Of a stretch of 64,000 nucleotides of DNA, positions 20,417 to 30,084 are shown one piece after another (the stretch's first letter is position 1; the number at the start of each line of letters is the position of its first letter). The notes beneath the pieces were generated by a model. That model was not told the origin of the DNA and made no database searches. It worked only from the letters and a program-made list of their open reading frames with translations. Made by a program: the position numbers and the translations under genes. The stretch is taken from positions 62,001 to 126,000 of the forward strand of contig CANTFK010000842.1 in NCBI GenBank assembly GCA_947646735.1, read 5' to 3'. The stretch is from Peronospora farinosa (taxonomy: Eukaryota; Oomycota; Peronosporomycetes; Peronosporales; Peronosporaceae).

Positions 20417-21901
20417 GATGCGTACGCATCCTGCGTGACAACTCGATCGTGTATGCGTTGCCTAGGCGGCGCAATACACGAAACGGGCCGATGTACTTGG
20501 GCAACAATTTATTGCTGCCCACGTTAGTCACTACATGTTTAGGTAGGTTTACTGTTGACAGTAAAATTAAATTACCTTCAATAAATATTTGAGCATTTGC
20601 CCTTTCATTATTGTCTGCGTTTCGCTTTTGCTTATCCACCGCTTCTGCGATGGAGTCTTGCACGAAACGGACTACCGCTTCCCATGTCAGCAGGAATCCT
20701 CAGCTGACTCGTTGCTTTTGGCTGCAGTGCATTGTGAATGCACTGCAGAGATATCGGTTGCTAATTCAGTGAGAACATTACTGTTCTCACTTGTGATACC
20801 TCGAACGATGCTGATATCTTCAGCATCGTTGTCAGTAAGAGCGATGACGCTCTTACTTTCTTCCTATGGTACGACTTCGGTTACTTTCGCGTCGACCATA
20901 ACGTCGTCGCGTGATGAGCAAGAGCCAGATTGGTTCTCGCTCGAGCGAGTCCGTCCCCTTCTTAAAATAAAGTCATCCTTTACTATGGTGGGGACATGTG
21001 GATGGCGAAGGCCATTCACGTAGAACGGTGCATGCGTCGTGGAAGTATGCACGGAGTTGTTGATGGCGAATTTGACCATCGACAAGAACTTATCCAACTC
21101 GTAAACGAGTGGACGTACCCTCGAAGAATCTCTTCGAGGACGCGATTGGCGCGTTCAGTCTGACCATCGGTTTCTGGATGGTCAGAAGTAGACATTGTGA
21201 GCCGTGTTTCAAGTGTTTGGAACACGGAACGCCAAAACTCAGCCGTGAACCGGGGGTCCCTATCGGACACAAGTTCACGGGGTAAACCGTGCAATCGAAA
21301 GATTGTATCGATTAACACTCGAGCACAGCCCTTCGCTGTGATCAACTCAGGTACAGCAACAAGATGTACCATCTTGCTGAACCTGTCTACAAACACGAGA
21401 ATACCATTATTCCCGTAAGCGTCTTTGGGAAAACCAAAGACGAAGTCCATTGATACGGACTCCCAGCACTCTGCCGGAACAGGCAGAGGCTGCAATGGTG
21501 CACGGAGTGAAGGACTAGGCTTCACTCGTTGACACACCTCGCAAGCACGCACGTACTTGCGCACAAACTTATACTGGCGTGGCCAGTAAAAGTCGCGACT
21601 GACCGTGAGGTAAGTTTTCTCACGGCCGCGATGCTTACTTATTGGTGCATCTGACATTCAAACATGATAGTAATCTGAGATCATGTTGTGGTGGTACAAC
21701 GACACGAGGCGTGTCGTTGTTGACGGCTGTGTAGTACAGTAAGCCGTCCCGCTGGGTGTATCGATCTAGAGAAGATCGATACATGGCAGGCAAGCGCTTC
21801 TTAGCTTGCGTGGATGGATCCTTGAGGTACTCCATCAGGCGTACAAGATTATTATCTTGTGCGCATGCCCTTCTAATGTCGTCGAGTAAGCTCGACGACA
21901 A
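20193..21901 (-). pseudogene. Element C integrase, three frames
   Basis: Reading minus strand: 21901-21635 (linker and N-terminal region), 21657-21016 with ACEVCQRVKP (second half of the zinc finger), VSMDFVFGFPKD, VSDRDPRFTAEFW and HPETDGQTERANRVLEEI (the three catalytic acids), and 20663-20193 with the GPY/F module LLPKYIGPFRVLRRLGNAYT. The catalytic centre itself is intact in one frame. Frameshifts lie near 21650 and between 21016 and 20663. Confidence 0.85.
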
Positions 21902-21912
21902 GACGCTGGTAC

Positions 21913-22557
21913 TCAGCGTGGCGACAGTGGTGTTCGCTCACTGTCGGATTGCACAGTCGGCTTTAGGTCAGGCCGACGTGAGAGAGCATCGGCGACGACG
22001 TTAAGTCGTCCCGGCTTATAATCCACGGAGAAGTTGTACTCCGCGAAGAACGACAACCATCTCGCCATTCGTTGCGAGAGGTGTGGACTATTTACAGCCG
22101 TGCGTAGTGACGCATGGTCTGTATATACAATGAACGGTCTATCTCCTAAGAGATAGACGCGAAACTTAGCCAGTGCATACTTCATGGCAAGGATTTCATT
22201 GTCATGCACCGGGTAATTGCGCTCAGCCGGTTGCAGCTGACGCGATTGATAACAGACGACACGCTCGGCGCCGTCTGTATCATATTGCATCAGTGCGCAG
22301 CCGATTGCAAAATCACTGGCGTCACAGACCACATGAAATGGTCTGTCTTGATCTGCAATCGCCAATACTGGCGATTGCATCAAGCTCTGCTTGATACGTT
22401 CAAAGGAACGCTGACAGTCAGCGTTCCAATTCCACTTTACATTTTTCTTGAGTAAACAAGAAAGATGTACTGTCATTTCGGCGTAATTGCGCGAGTACTT
22501 GTGCAAGTACGCCGCTAGCCCAAGGAACTTCCTTAGTCCCTTGACAACGACTGGCAC
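21913..22557 (-). pseudogene. Element C RNase H
   Basis: Shows VCDASDFAIGCALMQ, DNEILAMKYALAKFRVYLLG and YTDHASLRTA, so all three acidic residues are present, unlike element B. It is separated from RT by a single in-frame TAG (22561-22563) at a position where element B has TGG (W), so it is one substitution away from a continuous frame. Confidence 0.85.
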
Positions 22558-22560
22558 TGG

Positions 22561-24568
22561 CTAGTCGGTGATCGCCTTGATCTTTTCTGGATCAGGGCGT
22601 ACGCCGTTCTTTCCGACGATGCACCCAAGAAGTGGTATTTCGCTAGCTGCGAATATACACTTCTTGAGGTTGGCGTACAACTTATACTCTCGCATAAGTG
22701 TGAGAGCCTTACGGACGCGGAGTCTATGGACTTCCACGTCTGTTTTCCCGTCCATAGCCCGACTATGGACGAACACATCATCGAAGTAACTCGGTGCGAA
22801 TTCGCGCACCGGTCTCAATAGATGTGAAACACATCTATTGAATGTGGCTGGTGCATTATTAAGCCCTTGCGGCATCACCAACCATTCCCAGAGCATACCA
22901 CTGGGAGTGCTCACTGCTGTGTACGGGATGTCCCGTTCACGCATTAGGATCTGATAGAAACCATCCATCAGATCCATGGACGAAAAGATGGTACTCTTAG
23001 ACATACCATCTATGATTACGTCCTTTCTCGGTATCGGCGTTTGCGCCGGTATCGTTGCAGCGTTCAACTTATTGAACGCATGCACTATCCGCCACCCTCC
23101 TGTGGCCTTACGCACACAGAAGGTCGGAGAGCTGTGAGGTGAAGTTGACTCCCTCACATGGCCCGCTGCTAGGCGATCGGCAAAGAACTTGTCGATCGCC
23201 TCGACCTGTTCCCGAGGCAGTGGCCACTGCTTCATGACACAATATTTTGTGCCAGGAACAAGGTCGATCACGTGTCGAGTACCTTTATCCTTAGGTAACT
23301 CGCACGGAACGGATTCAGGGAATACATCCTTGAATTTGACCAAATCCTTGTACAAAGGATTTGACTTCAGCGACTCCCAGGATTGCGATGTATATCGCTC
23401 AATCCGAGTCTTCTCATCAAGGACACTCTCGTCCATTGATGAGCTGCTGAGAACCCGTTCGTTCTCGGCAAAAACTGTTGCTGACCGAATGTCAGTCATG
23501 TACTCGTCCTCTGCGACGAGCACACAGATCTGCTTGACTTTGCCACTACGCAGATCACGCAAGAACCTTTTAGGTTCTAGCGTAGGCAACTGAGTTATCT
23601 CCGAAGTTAACTTCGGAGGCGCGATCAGATCAAGCGTATAAGCGCCTACTGATCCTTCATTAACCGAGACGTTCAACGTCTCGGTTACTTCCTGGGGACT
23701 TATTCCCTCAGGGCACTGGGGACTTATTCCCTCAGTGATTATTTCCTGGGGACTTATTCCCGCAGGCTCGATGGAACCTGTTCCATCGACTTCCTCTAGC
23801 TGTGGTGGCGCAACCACAGCGAGATCCTCTACGATCAACTCTCCAGTTGATCTAGGATTTCCATGTTGCCGCTTCTGGGCAACCGGTTTACTCTTCGGTG
23901 AATGCTGCCCTCTAGGCGAGCATTCATGTCCCGGTCCACTCGACTTATTCGAGTGGTGGACCTTCGGCGCTGCCTGTGCTTGTGCACAGCCGCCGGCAGC
24001 TTGCTCCACAGCGTGACTGTCTGTCACGCTGAGTTCTTGTGCAGTCGTACTAACGACCGAACCACAAGTGAGGCCATCACACTCACTCATAATACAATCA
24101 CACGCTTGTGAACGCTCCAAGACGTTCATCAGATGGCCATCTGATGAACAAGCGGCAGGCATCTTCACGGTTCGATGCTGCCAGCTGACCCATGGCTCGT
24201 ACCTTCTGAGCCATGGTAATCCTAGGATGACATCAAATTTGTCATCCAGGTCGAGTATGATGAAAATCATCATCGTACTTTTTGCCTTCAAGCGTGTAGT
24301 GAATTCCCACTACACGTTTCTTTACTGTTACGGATGCGCCAGTTGCAAGACGCACCGTCATCCTCGTTGGAGGGGTCTCGCGCTCAACATATTTGAGCCT
24401 ACGATCATCTAGCGATTGGCGTCGAACAAAGTTGTTCGAAGCCCCACAATCAACTAGGGCGCGAAGTGACATGTTCTTTGTCACTTCGATCTCCAAGGTG
24501 ATGAGGGATACCTCATCACTGGGGGCGGCAACACACAGTGACTGTGTGTTGGGAGCAACCTTCGTCAA
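22561..24568 (-). pseudogene. Element C protease and reverse transcriptase
   Basis: The protease (24568-24242) has VDCGASNNFV, with Cys where Thr or Ser is usual (DTG/DSG). One frameshift near 24270 leads to ILGLPWLRRYEPWVSW and a long frame of 576 codons. This contains a spacer with three GISPQ repeats (23690-23766), then RT with SSMDLMDGFYQI and SYFDDVFVHS (YxDD intact). Confidence 0.88.
24124..24149. repeat. 26-bp perfect palindrome
   Basis: Reads GTTCATCAGATGG followed at once by its exact reverse complement, with no loop. It lies within the element C pol coding sequence and is the longest uninterrupted palindrome I saw there. Confidence 0.97.
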
Positions 24569-24618
24569 GAGTCCCGCGAACTCTCTTGCCGTTGCTGGAT
24601 CAGTAGGGCGCTCCGCCC

Positions 24619-25804
24619 CTACTGACCCCGACCGTTTTTTGATGGTCCACCACGTTGTTGCGATTTCGCAGCAACGTGGGACCCACGCCTCTGGCCCTTC
24701 TTGGCAGACGGTCGATCGTCACTCCCAGTGTTACGAGACACTGGGCGTGGGGCACTACACTCATAGGCGTAGTGGCCCAACTTCTGACAGCGATTGCACT
24801 TTTGCAATCGCTTGTACCCTGGAGAGCGAGGTCGCTCGCTCTCTACATAGGAGAGGTCCATTGGTTCTGGACCTCCGCCCTCCTGTCGTCTCGGTGGACG
24901 ATAGGACCCCGAGTGGACGTGAGCCTGTTGCAGGCTAAAGTCCTCCTGTTCCGCTGCAGAGATCGCTTGGTCCAGCGATTCTAGTTCCAAGCGGAACAAG
25001 TGCGTCTTGACAGGATCATCTGTCAGACCCTTGATGAACACAGTAACCTGCGTGTGTTCATCTATTGGGTTCAGTACGATACAGCTAACGAGATATCGTA
25101 CGTGTTGGGCGTAAGCGTGTACATCACGCTTACCCTGTTTCAAATCCAGGAGCTCAGCCCGAGCCCTGAATTCGGCGCGAGGCGGTTCAAACGTGTGTTT
25201 GAGCCGCGCCTTGAAGACGTCATACGTTGGGAAAACGTATGGGTCGTGCAGTTTGAGCCCTAAGGCCCAAGCTTTGGCACGTCCTGCCAAGTTCGACATG
25301 GCGAACTTGACCTTCATCGCATCGTCATCGATGCAACGAGCCTCAATGGCATCGTCGAGCTCGACGAACCATCTTAGCAAGGAATCGCTTTCGACTGCCT
25401 TATACTTGGAGACATCAATCTGTAAGGGCTCAAGACGATGTATATGCGTCGGCCCGGCAACAGCAGCACTAGCCCTGCTGTTGTCTCAACAGTTCAGACT
25501 GTTGAGCACCCTGCTGCATCAACAAGTCAGCTTGTTGAGCGCCTTGTTCTCTCAACAGTTCAACCTGTTGAGAACCTTGCTCCTCTAGCAAGGTGAGTTT
25601 CTTTACAACTTCGTCAAGTTCATGTTGTATGAACTTGGCGATGGTTGCATGTTGGTCGTCTTCGCTAAGAGAGAGCAACATGGCACCAACGACAGGGTTG
25701 CAGATGGTTTCAGCCATACGCTGAACCGCATTCCATTCGAGGTCACTCAAATGGCGGAAATCATCACGCGTTGCGTGATGACGTTCATCACCCGCTGATT
25801 CCAT
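24619..25804 (-). pseudogene. Element C Gag
   Basis: The first frame (25804-25469) begins MESAGDERHH and ends in a Gln/Leu coiled coil of repeated LLxQQGAQQ units. A frameshift near 25460 leads to the second frame (25380-24619) with the capsid-like region (FEPPRAEFRARAELLDL) and zinc knuckle CNRCQKLGHYAYEC. The start codon directly abuts LTR-derived sequence. Confidence 0.8.
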
Positions 25805-25807
25805 AGC

Positions 25808-26166
25808 GGAAGCTTTACTTCTAAACGATACGCTTAGAAGTAGAGGAAAAGAAAAACTGTATTTAGTATAGTTAACTATCTAATAAAACTAATCTGTTAT
25901 AGCCTATGATAACTATATAAAACTTTAACAATGTATGCTAACAACTTGCCCTCCACTCATTGCGCGCGTCCATCGGTCATTGGTCAGCGCGTTGGTTGAT
26001 ATGATGGCCCATATCGACCAATGAGAGGGCATCTCCAACTTTAAGGAGATCTAGGAACAATATTATAAGAAAAGGTAATATTGTCAAATATTATTAGCTA
26101 TGAATAATATATTTATTGACACTTCATATAAGTGTCAATATTATGTAACGGGCTCGCCCCGTTACA
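25808..26166 (-). repeat. Element C 5' LTR, truncated
   Basis: It matches the 3' LTR from its outer end (TGTAACGGGGCGAG) to the shared GCTTCC at 25808-25813. After that the LTR sequence stops and the gag ATG (25804) begins almost immediately. About 100 bp of LTR and the whole primer-binding region are missing. LTR divergence is clearly greater than in B or Copia. Confidence 0.8.
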
Positions 26167-26171
26167 ATATA

Positions 26172-27568
26172 CCAGTACACGCCAAGCCTTATCCGATCCA
26201 CGCAGTCTCGAGAATGCAGTAAAGGCAGCGATCCAGCGTCTGATTAAGCTGGATGTACTGGAACAAATTTACAATTCTGAAATGGCTAGTCCAGCCTTTT
26301 TTGTGCCGAAACTGAATGGTTCACTGCGACTTCTAATTGACTATCGAGTGCTTAATCATTGGCTTCGTCGAAGCCCATACTTCGTTCCTCGAATACGCGA
26401 GATTCTGCTACGTCTCGCAAGTGCACGATGTATAACGACGCTGGATGCCAACATGGGATACTACGCTAGACAATTGGATAAAGAAAGCCGTCCGTTTACT
26501 GCTTTTTGTCTACCATTTGGCAAGTATCAGTACAAGCGTTTTCCAATGGAACTTTTTACCGCACCTGACGAATATCAAGCCTGCATGGAAAAGATTTTTG
26601 GCGATCTGGAATTCGTCGTTGCATATTTAGACAATCTGCTAATTTTTTTCGTAATGAAATGGAACACTTAGAGCATCTTCGGGTGGTGTTCGAGCGACTT
26701 GACCACTATGGAGTCACAGTAAATGAAAAAAATTGTCATCTTTTACGACCGGAAGTAGATTACCTGGGCTATACACTGACTTCAGACGGCATGAAGCCAC
26801 AAGCAAAAAAGATTCAAGCAATCAAGCAGCTTGCGATACCGCGAAAGAGAAAAGATCTTCGACGATTTTTGGGCATAATTAACTATTACCGTGACATTGT
26901 GCCAAATTAAACCGCATTGTGCCAGCCATTGCATCGATTGACAAGTGCAAAGGTTCCTTTCACATGGCTTCCAAGTGATACGAAGGCATTTCGAGATATA
27001 CAAAGGGCATTTGCGGAGGCAGTTCTCCTAGCCTTTTCTCGACTTTACGAAACCATTTCATTTGTATGCCGATGCCAGTGGAAAACAACTTGGTGGCATC
27101 ATCATGCAAGATCACAAGATCATCGCATGTTACTCTCGTGCACTCAATAAGCATCAGCTTAACTATACAACGATGGAACTGAAATTGCTTTCAATTGTAG
27201 AGACACTCCGGGAATATCGAACTATGCTTCTTGGATTTCCAGTTGTGGTCCATACGGACCATAAAAACCTTATTAACCCCACGGAAACGAACCTGCGGGT
27301 CAAACGCTGGAAATTGCTTCTATCCGAGTATAAACTGACGATGCACTACATCAAGGGAAACAAGAACATTGGAGCAGACGCATTCTCAAGAATGAAATAT
27401 GAAACTACGCAGAACAAGGTAACATCAATAGACGAGCTATGTGCTGTCACAGATGACCCTCCGTGTGTAATGCATGGCCCGGTGCTTAGGCAACATCAAG
27501 ACAAAGACCCGATGATTCAACAAATTAAGTCAGCATGTCTCTCAGGCGCAAACAACCCGGATCGTTAA
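26172..27568 (+). pseudogene. Element D reverse transcriptase and RNase H
   Basis: RT frames (26172-26671, 26659-26910) contain LENAVKAAIQRLIKLDVLEQ, TTLDANMGYYA and VVAYLDNLLIF; the YxDD box reads YLDN. A frameshift follows the box, and a TAA (26908-26910) follows INYYRDIVPN. RNase H (27062-27568) has YADASGKQLGG, TTMELKLLSIVE and HTDHKNLINP. The frame then stops and integrase is not recognisable. Confidence 0.85.
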
Positions 27569-27784
27569 AATAGATATGGCTTCCCGTCAAAAGACTATAG
27601 TGCTTCGTAAGATGCACCGAGCCTGGTCAGCAGCGCTGTCGTTCACCGAATGAAATGCCCAGCAATATTGCTCAAAAGTTGAAAAGGCGACACTGCTGCT
27701 GGTAATACGCGTCTTCCAAAGACGAGTTGTGTCGTCAACATCACTCATCACTGACCTTTGACGATGCTTCGTGAGGCAATGTTA

Positions 27785-28597
27785 CTAGTCCTCGAAGAAG
27801 AGGTACTCACGACATACCGGACAGTTGGCTTCACGATTAAGCCACTCGAACAAGCAGCTCATATGGAAGTTCGTGCGATTCATGCCGCAGTTGCATAGCG
27901 TGCGGACCTTCGGGTTATCCTACATCGATAAGCACAACACGATTCAATGAAGGTCGGCAACATGTCATTACTCAAGCAGTACTCACTTGAGAAAAGGTGT
28001 CCAAACACATGATGCATTCGAGCTCCAGTTGGCCTTCATCAACCTTTCAACGAAATAAACAAACTGCGGGTCAGTCGATATAGTCTCGCTTGCAAAATTC
28101 TAATTCCTTACCACGCCTGTGGCTTCTTGATATGAGCGTAGCAACTTCGATAATTCTTCTGGTGAAAACAATGGCGTTGGACGATAATCTGTATCCAGCC
28201 CCATCAATCCCGTCCTGTGCTGCTCCTCCTCTTTTCCTTCTCTCTTGTCTACGTCTTCCAGTAGCCCAATAGCAATAGAAAATCCGGTCCGCTTTAATCT
28301 TCCTCGTTGATTACTCCGACAACTGTTTACTCTAGTACCAAACACTTCCTGCATCTCCTGCTCGTGGTCATGACCCACCAGTATTTCCATCTCTTGATCA
28401 CCATCGTCTTCATCACCTCGCTCCATGTCCATAGTATCAACATCATCAGAATGCCGTCTCTGATACTTACGTGACTGTTCCATGCACGAACAATGTTGAC
28501 CCATGACGAGGCAGGCGTGTGCAGTCTTCGGTCTGATAACCCGGACTGCAACTGTACCGGTCTGGTACCAATGAGTACCGGTAAAGCATTCTCCCAT
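27785..28597 (-). CDS. RING-type zinc finger protein (probable E3 ubiquitin ligase), three exons, 225 aa
   Basis: Exons 28112-28597, 27987-28043 (only 57 nt) and 27785-27919; the two introns are GT-AG and phase 0. The spliced C-terminus reads CIMCLDTFSQ, then LCNCGMNRTNFHMSCLFEWL, then CPVCREYLFFED, a RING-like arrangement with the FHxxCLxxWL and CPVC hallmarks. The usual CGH is replaced by CGMNRTN, so it is a variant RING. The N-terminal 160 residues are acidic and unstructured. RING proteins recruit ubiquitin-charged E2 enzymes; substrate unknown. The upstream ATG is 7 bp from the start of the next, divergent gene, so a later Met (for example residue 32) may be the real start. Confidence 0.8.
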
Positions 28598-28604
28598 TGA
28601 CAGT

Positions 28605-29831
28605 ATGATGCGTCAAGCTGTGGTCGTGGTGCTATTAGCACTGCTTTTTCATGCGTATAATGACTTTGTACCATTTGACTCTTACATTCCTTTCTCTGCA
28701 TTCAATGCTACCATTGATGTACACTTTAGTGACTCGTATTATACAGCACGATCGCTCTTTCGTACTCGTGCTGGTGCTGCTGGTGCCAAGCTCTTCTCGC
28801 TCTCGCTGGAACATCTGGATTTGACAGTGGATGTAGCTATGCTAGTAGGATCAAGTGAGCGCGTTCTGCTGCATATATCTGGTACACATGGCGTTGAAGG
28901 TTTTGCTGGGAGTGCAATCCAGGCGGCGTTGCTAGAGAGAGCAGCGGAGGAAAACGGAAGCGATGCGAAACACATACCTACTGTGATCTTCGTACATGCG
29001 CTAAATGCATATGGGTTTGCCCATTTGCGGCGGTTCAATGAGCACGGAGTGGACTTGAACCGTAATTGGCTCACTCCTGAGCAATTCAAAGAGCGTCAAG
29101 TAGAAGATCCGAACGGACGTGGATACTTAGACATCTATGAGCTACTGAACCCCAAGGACTTGAGTATGATCCACAATTGGTTTTGGGTGAAGGCTATAAT
29201 GCACTTAGCAACGAAGGGATTTGATGCCATTAAGCAAGCGACCATTGGTGGGAACTATCGTTTTCCACAGACTTTGTTTTACGGTGGAACGGAACTGGAA
29301 CCCAGCTTGGCGTTGTTGCAGGAATTCTTACAAGAGCATGTGGACTTTGATAGTGTGACGAAGTTTGCAATGATTGACGTACACACGGGACTTGGACCTG
29401 CTGGTGTTGACACGCTTATGCTTGGGGCTGACAGTGATATGACTGTAGCACGCAGTGTCTTTACTGGCCAGGAGTATACCGATAAGGTGGTTTTCGTGCA
29501 CGACAATGACAATCCAGTGTCACGTGGCTATGATGGCGTTGGCGGTTTTATCGTTGACGGTGTGGCAAACCTGTTGGGTCCGCAAACTAAAGGAAATACG
29601 CTTTTATTGTGTCAAGAATTCGGGACGGTGGCTGGCGTTTTTATTTTGAAAGCTATGGTGGAAGAGAACACCATGTATCACCACAGTCCATCGTCTGTGA
29701 ATCGTGTACCGTACGCTCAAAAGCTCAGGGACGTATTTTATCTACATCAGAGTAGCTCCTGGAAAAGCGAGGTGCTAAAACGTCGTGGATCTGACGTCTA
29801 TGATCGACTGTACACGTATTTGGCCTCATGA
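28605..29831 (+). CDS. Secreted DUF2817 / M14-like zinc metallopeptidase, 408 aa
   Basis: Single exon. Residues 1-18 form a hydrophobic signal peptide (QAVVVVLLALLFHAY). The body has the DUF2817 layout: LHISGTHGVEGFAGS gives the HxxE zinc pair, NAYGFAHLRRFNEHGVDLNR is the conserved substrate loop, and MIDVHTGLG supplies the third ligand. DUF2817 belongs to the M14 carboxypeptidase / succinylglutamate desuccinylase clan, so hydrolysis of a C-terminal residue or small amide is likely, outside the cell or in the secretory pathway. Substrate unknown. Confidence 0.88.
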   Translation: MMRQAVVVVLLALLFHAYNDFVPFDSYIPFSAFNATIDVHFSDSYYTARSLFRTRAGAAGAKLFSLSLEHLDLTVDVAMLVGSSERVLLHISGTHGVEGFAGSAIQAALLERAAEENGSDAKHIPTVIFVHALNAYGFAHLRRFNEHGVDLNRNWLTPEQFKERQVEDPNGRGYLDIYELLNPKDLSMIHNWFWVKAIMHLATKGFDAIKQATIGGNYRFPQTLFYGGTELEPSLALLQEFLQEHVDFDSVTKFAMIDVHTGLGPAGVDTLMLGADSDMTVARSVFTGQEYTDKVVFVHDNDNPVSRGYDGVGGFIVDGVANLLGPQTKGNTLLLCQEFGTVAGVFILKAMVEENTMYHHSPSSVNRVPYAQKLRDVFYLHQSSSWKSEVLKRRGSDVYDRLYTYLAS

Positions 29832-30084
29832 GTTACCAATGTCATACCAAATGCAATATAACGAAGGGTTACTCAGGGGTACTTTATTTTTTAGCTCTTC
29901 CATGGTCGTAAAGGTTTACTGAAGGTGCGTATCGGAGGAATACGGACCTACTGAGAGATATGTGGGTCACAAAAACGATCATTTATTGGCTAGAACGACG
30001 TCTTTTAGAATGACTGGCTGTTAATGCAGCTCAAGCAGCTAGTTTTCTAGCCTCTCCATTTGTTTATTCGCCATCTACGACAAC

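Larger units (their letters stand above)
18159..26166 (-). mobile_element. Element C: Gypsy chromovirus-like retrotransposon, 8,008 bp, minus strand, hairpin-rich
   Basis: Ends are TGTAAC...ATTACA, flanked by a 5-bp duplication with one mismatch (ATAAA left, ATATA right). The 3' LTR is at 18159-18617 and a shortened 5' LTR at 25808-26166. Minus-strand order: gag, protease, RT, RNase H, integrase, chromodomain, with few lesions. A polypurine tract (minus AGGGGGGTGA, next to 18617) matches that of B. A plus-strand gene occupies 18656-20416. The whole element is unusually dense in short perfect inverted repeats. It lacks a recognisable primer-binding site. Confidence 0.93.
9163..27568 (+). mobile_element. 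Element D: old Gypsy-like retrotransposon split by elements B and C
   Basis: Plus-strand order: gag (9163-9972), protease (10031-10371, resuming at 17848-18158), reverse transcriptase (26172-26910) and RNase H (26917-27568). B is inserted after 10371 and C after 18158. Cutting out B and one AGATC copy restores GRDLLQALGI, and cutting out C and one 5-bp duplication restores SPEYKPVHAKPYPI, a standard Gypsy protease-RT linker. Several frameshifts and a degraded RT active site show D was dead or dying. No integrase or flanking LTRs were found; the 3' end is lost between 27568 and the RING gene. Confidence 0.85.

Noticed and set aside
27569..27784. Integrase of element D
   Set aside because: I looked for zinc-finger and DDE motifs in all frames and found none; the sequence is degraded or deleted.
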